A stretch of DNA of 64,000 bases from the NCBI GenBank assembly GCA_016235065.1, contig JACRMB010000006.1:1-64000 (forward strand). Reading direction: 5' to 3'. This DNA comes from Actinomycetota bacterium. GTDB taxonomy: Bacteria > Actinomycetota > Thermoleophilia > BMS3ABIN01. This document shows, one piece after another, positions 62,977 to 64,000 of this stretch (position 1 is the first letter of the stretch; every line of letters starts with the position of its first letter). The notes beneath the pieces are model-generated. The model ran no database searches and had not been told where the DNA came from. It was given only the letters and a program-made list of their open reading frames with translations. Made by a program: the position numbers and the translations under genes.

Positions 62977-64000
62977 TTACTTGCGGCGAATCCGGATCAG
63001 CTTGCCGATGGGCATGAAGATAAGGCCCAGCGGAGTAACCGCTCCCAGAGCGATAAGGATCGCCGTGATAAGGCTAAGGCCGGTCATCGGCAGCGAGCCG
63101 CGCTCGACAGCAGCAGTGAGGCTGAAGTTCGATGCGAACGTACCGCTGGTGCTGCTGTCGCTGACCGCGTTGTTGCTGTCCGTCGGGTCACTGGTGTTGT
63201 CGTCGACCTGACCGGAGTTATCGTCTGAATCGTCATCAGATTCGTCCTTGTTGTCGTCGGAGTCATCGTCTGAGTCATCGCTGTCATCGTCGGAGTCATC
63301 CTCGGACTCATCGTCGGAGTCGTCGTCCTTGTCGTCGGAGTCGTCGTCGGAATCATCGTCGTCGGAATCGTCGTCGGAATCGTCGTCATCGGAGTCATCA
63401 TCGTCTGAATCATCGTCGTCGGAATCGTCATCATCGGAATCGTCATCATCCGAGTCATCATCGTCGGAATCGTCGTCGGAATCGTCGTCATCAGAGTCAT
63501 CGTTACATCCGGAGCAGATGGTCAGCTGCGTCGTGAAGTTCCTGACGCCTCCAGGTACATGCCATTTGAGAGTGAAGATGGTGTAATCGCCCGCCTGAAG
63601 GCAGCCGAGGTCCGGCAGGAGGCTGGCGAGCGTGACCCCATTGCTGGCGGTCGCGGTCTCAACATGAACGTTATGTGCCGTACCTGGACCGTTGTTAGTC
63701 AGTTTGTAATCAACCGACAGGAGGCCGGCCATGTAATCATCCCAGGTAGCCCAGTAGACGCCAGGATTTCCATATTTGCATTCCAGGCTGAGGCTGTACT
63801 GGTCGGCTACCGCAGAGTCGTCTGAATCATCGTCGTCTGATTCGTCGTCATCAGATTCGCTACCGCAGTTATCGCAGTCATCGTCTGAATCATCAGATTC
63901 GTCGTCGGAATCGTCATCGTCACTGTCATCTGAATCATCGTCGTCAGACTCATCGTCGCTTTCATCATCAGACTCGTCATCATCAGAATCGTCATCGTCC
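62977..64000 (-). CDS. Ser-Asp repeat surface protein with LPxTG-like anchor (5' end off window)
   Basis: The frame is open to the window end; only the C-terminal about 340 residues are seen. From N to C: an SD-rich stretch with CDNCG, a beta-domain (about residues after ADQYSLSLECKYG, VYWATWDDYMAGLLSVDY), CSGCND, a long DDSDDDS repeat (nt 63216-63507), then SLPMTG followed by a hydrophobic helix and RIRRK: a sortase-type sorting signal. It should be an exported cell-wall protein with a negatively charged stalk. The first Met at 63732 is internal, not a start. Confidence 0.85.
   Translation of the reverse strand, partial: DDDDSDDDESDDESDDESDDDDSDDSDDDDSDDESDDSDDDCDNCGSESDDDESDDDDSDDSAVADQYSLSLECKYGNPGVYWATWDDYMAGLLSVDYKLTNNGPGTAHNVHVETATASNGVTLASLLPDLGCLQAGDYTIFTLKWHVPGGVRNFTTQLTICSGCNDDSDDDDSDDDSDDDDSDDDDSDDDDSDDDDSDDDDSDDDDSDDDSDDDDSDDDSDDKDDDSDDESEDDSDDDSDDSDDDSDDNKDESDDDSDDNSGQVDDNTSDPTDSNNAVSDSSTSGTFASNFSLTAAVERGSLPMTGLSLITAILIALGAVTPLGLIFMPIGKLIRIRRK
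63216..63507 (-). repeat. Asp/Ser codon repeat
   Basis: About 290 bases of GAC/GAT and TCC/TCA/TCG codons encode (DDSDDD)n with few interruptions. A second, similar stretch runs from about 63820 to the window end and continues off the contig. It is a coding low-complexity region, prone to length variation and assembly error. Confidence 0.9.

Noticed and set aside
63248-63586. Ser/Glu repeat frame on the plus strand
   Set aside because: Antisense of the Asp/Ser repeat; the opposite frame has a sorting signal and domain structure.
63216-64000. CRISPR array
   Set aside because: Repeats are in-frame Asp/Ser codons with no regular repeat-spacer pattern. No cas genes were seen in the window.

Overview
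The window looks like a contig end from a Gram-positive, high-GC bacterium, most likely an uncultivated anaerobic lineage of Actinomycetota. This is inferred from the drrAB-type exporter, a MarP-like CvpA/trypsin protease, an LPxTG-type sorting signal, the absence of outer-membrane genes, and a complex I-like gene cluster whose order matches the Rv0082-Rv0087 (hyc-like) locus of mycobacteria as I recall it. No database search was possible. The contig begins inside a 16S rRNA gene, a usual assembly break, and ends inside a Ser-Asp repeat of a surface protein.

Layout. 1-1.4 kb: 5' part of 16S rRNA (minus strand) with two consensus promoters separated by an intrinsic terminator. 1.6-5.8 kb: a NarL-type two-component system, then a secreted haem-binding (ethylbenzene dehydrogenase-type) protein followed by a 39-residue peptide resembling a RiPP precursor. 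5.9-13.1 kb: housekeeping genes (PhzF, TyrS, YdeI-like, class A PBP, NIF3-like, 3-methyladenine glycosylase). 13.1-20.7 kb: an arginine operon argJ-B-D-F-R-G-H (no argC) with a consensus promoter and ARG-box-like half-sites. 20.9-25.6 kb: an accessory stretch (AT-rich HNH protein, NAD(P)-binding protein, Yip1-like membrane protein, DUF1016 nuclease, phosphoesterase). 25.6-35.5 kb: a translation block (pheST, TrmH-family methylase, infC-rpmI-rplT, nadE, thrS); infC has no standard start codon and has an attenuator-like leader. 35.7-37.5 kb: an extremely Met-rich membrane-anchored protein with two SHOCT proteins. 37.6-39.5 kb: typA.

39.8-47.2 kb is the most interesting region: a six-gene complex I/group 4 hydrogenase-like cluster. 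The membrane ion-translocating subunits keep their key charged residues. The large subunit has lost all four Ni-binding cysteines, the small subunit has lost three of four Fe-S cysteines, and no ferredoxin-like subunit is present. It looks like a pump-type complex without its usual redox centres.

47.2-53.1 kb: DrrAB-type ABC exporter, GNAT, MarP-like protease, VOC protein, an orphan C-terminal fragment of a second DrrB-like permease, and a putative lipoprotein. 53.3-54.3 kb: tRNA-Val(GAC) with its terminator; the terminator and 3' flank are duplicated 0.9 kb away, bracketing one AT-rich gene. 54.4-62.9 kb: DUF2769, an orphan NHLP-type leader-like protein, UspA, a large M4 metalloprotease with four C-terminal repeats, a zinc alcohol dehydrogenase, an aldolase with a lysine-rich tail, a pilin-like lipoprotein and an RNase H-like nuclease. 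63-64 kb: a Ser-Asp repeat, LPxTG-like surface protein whose beta-domain resembles the C-terminal domain of the haem protein at 4-5.6 kb.
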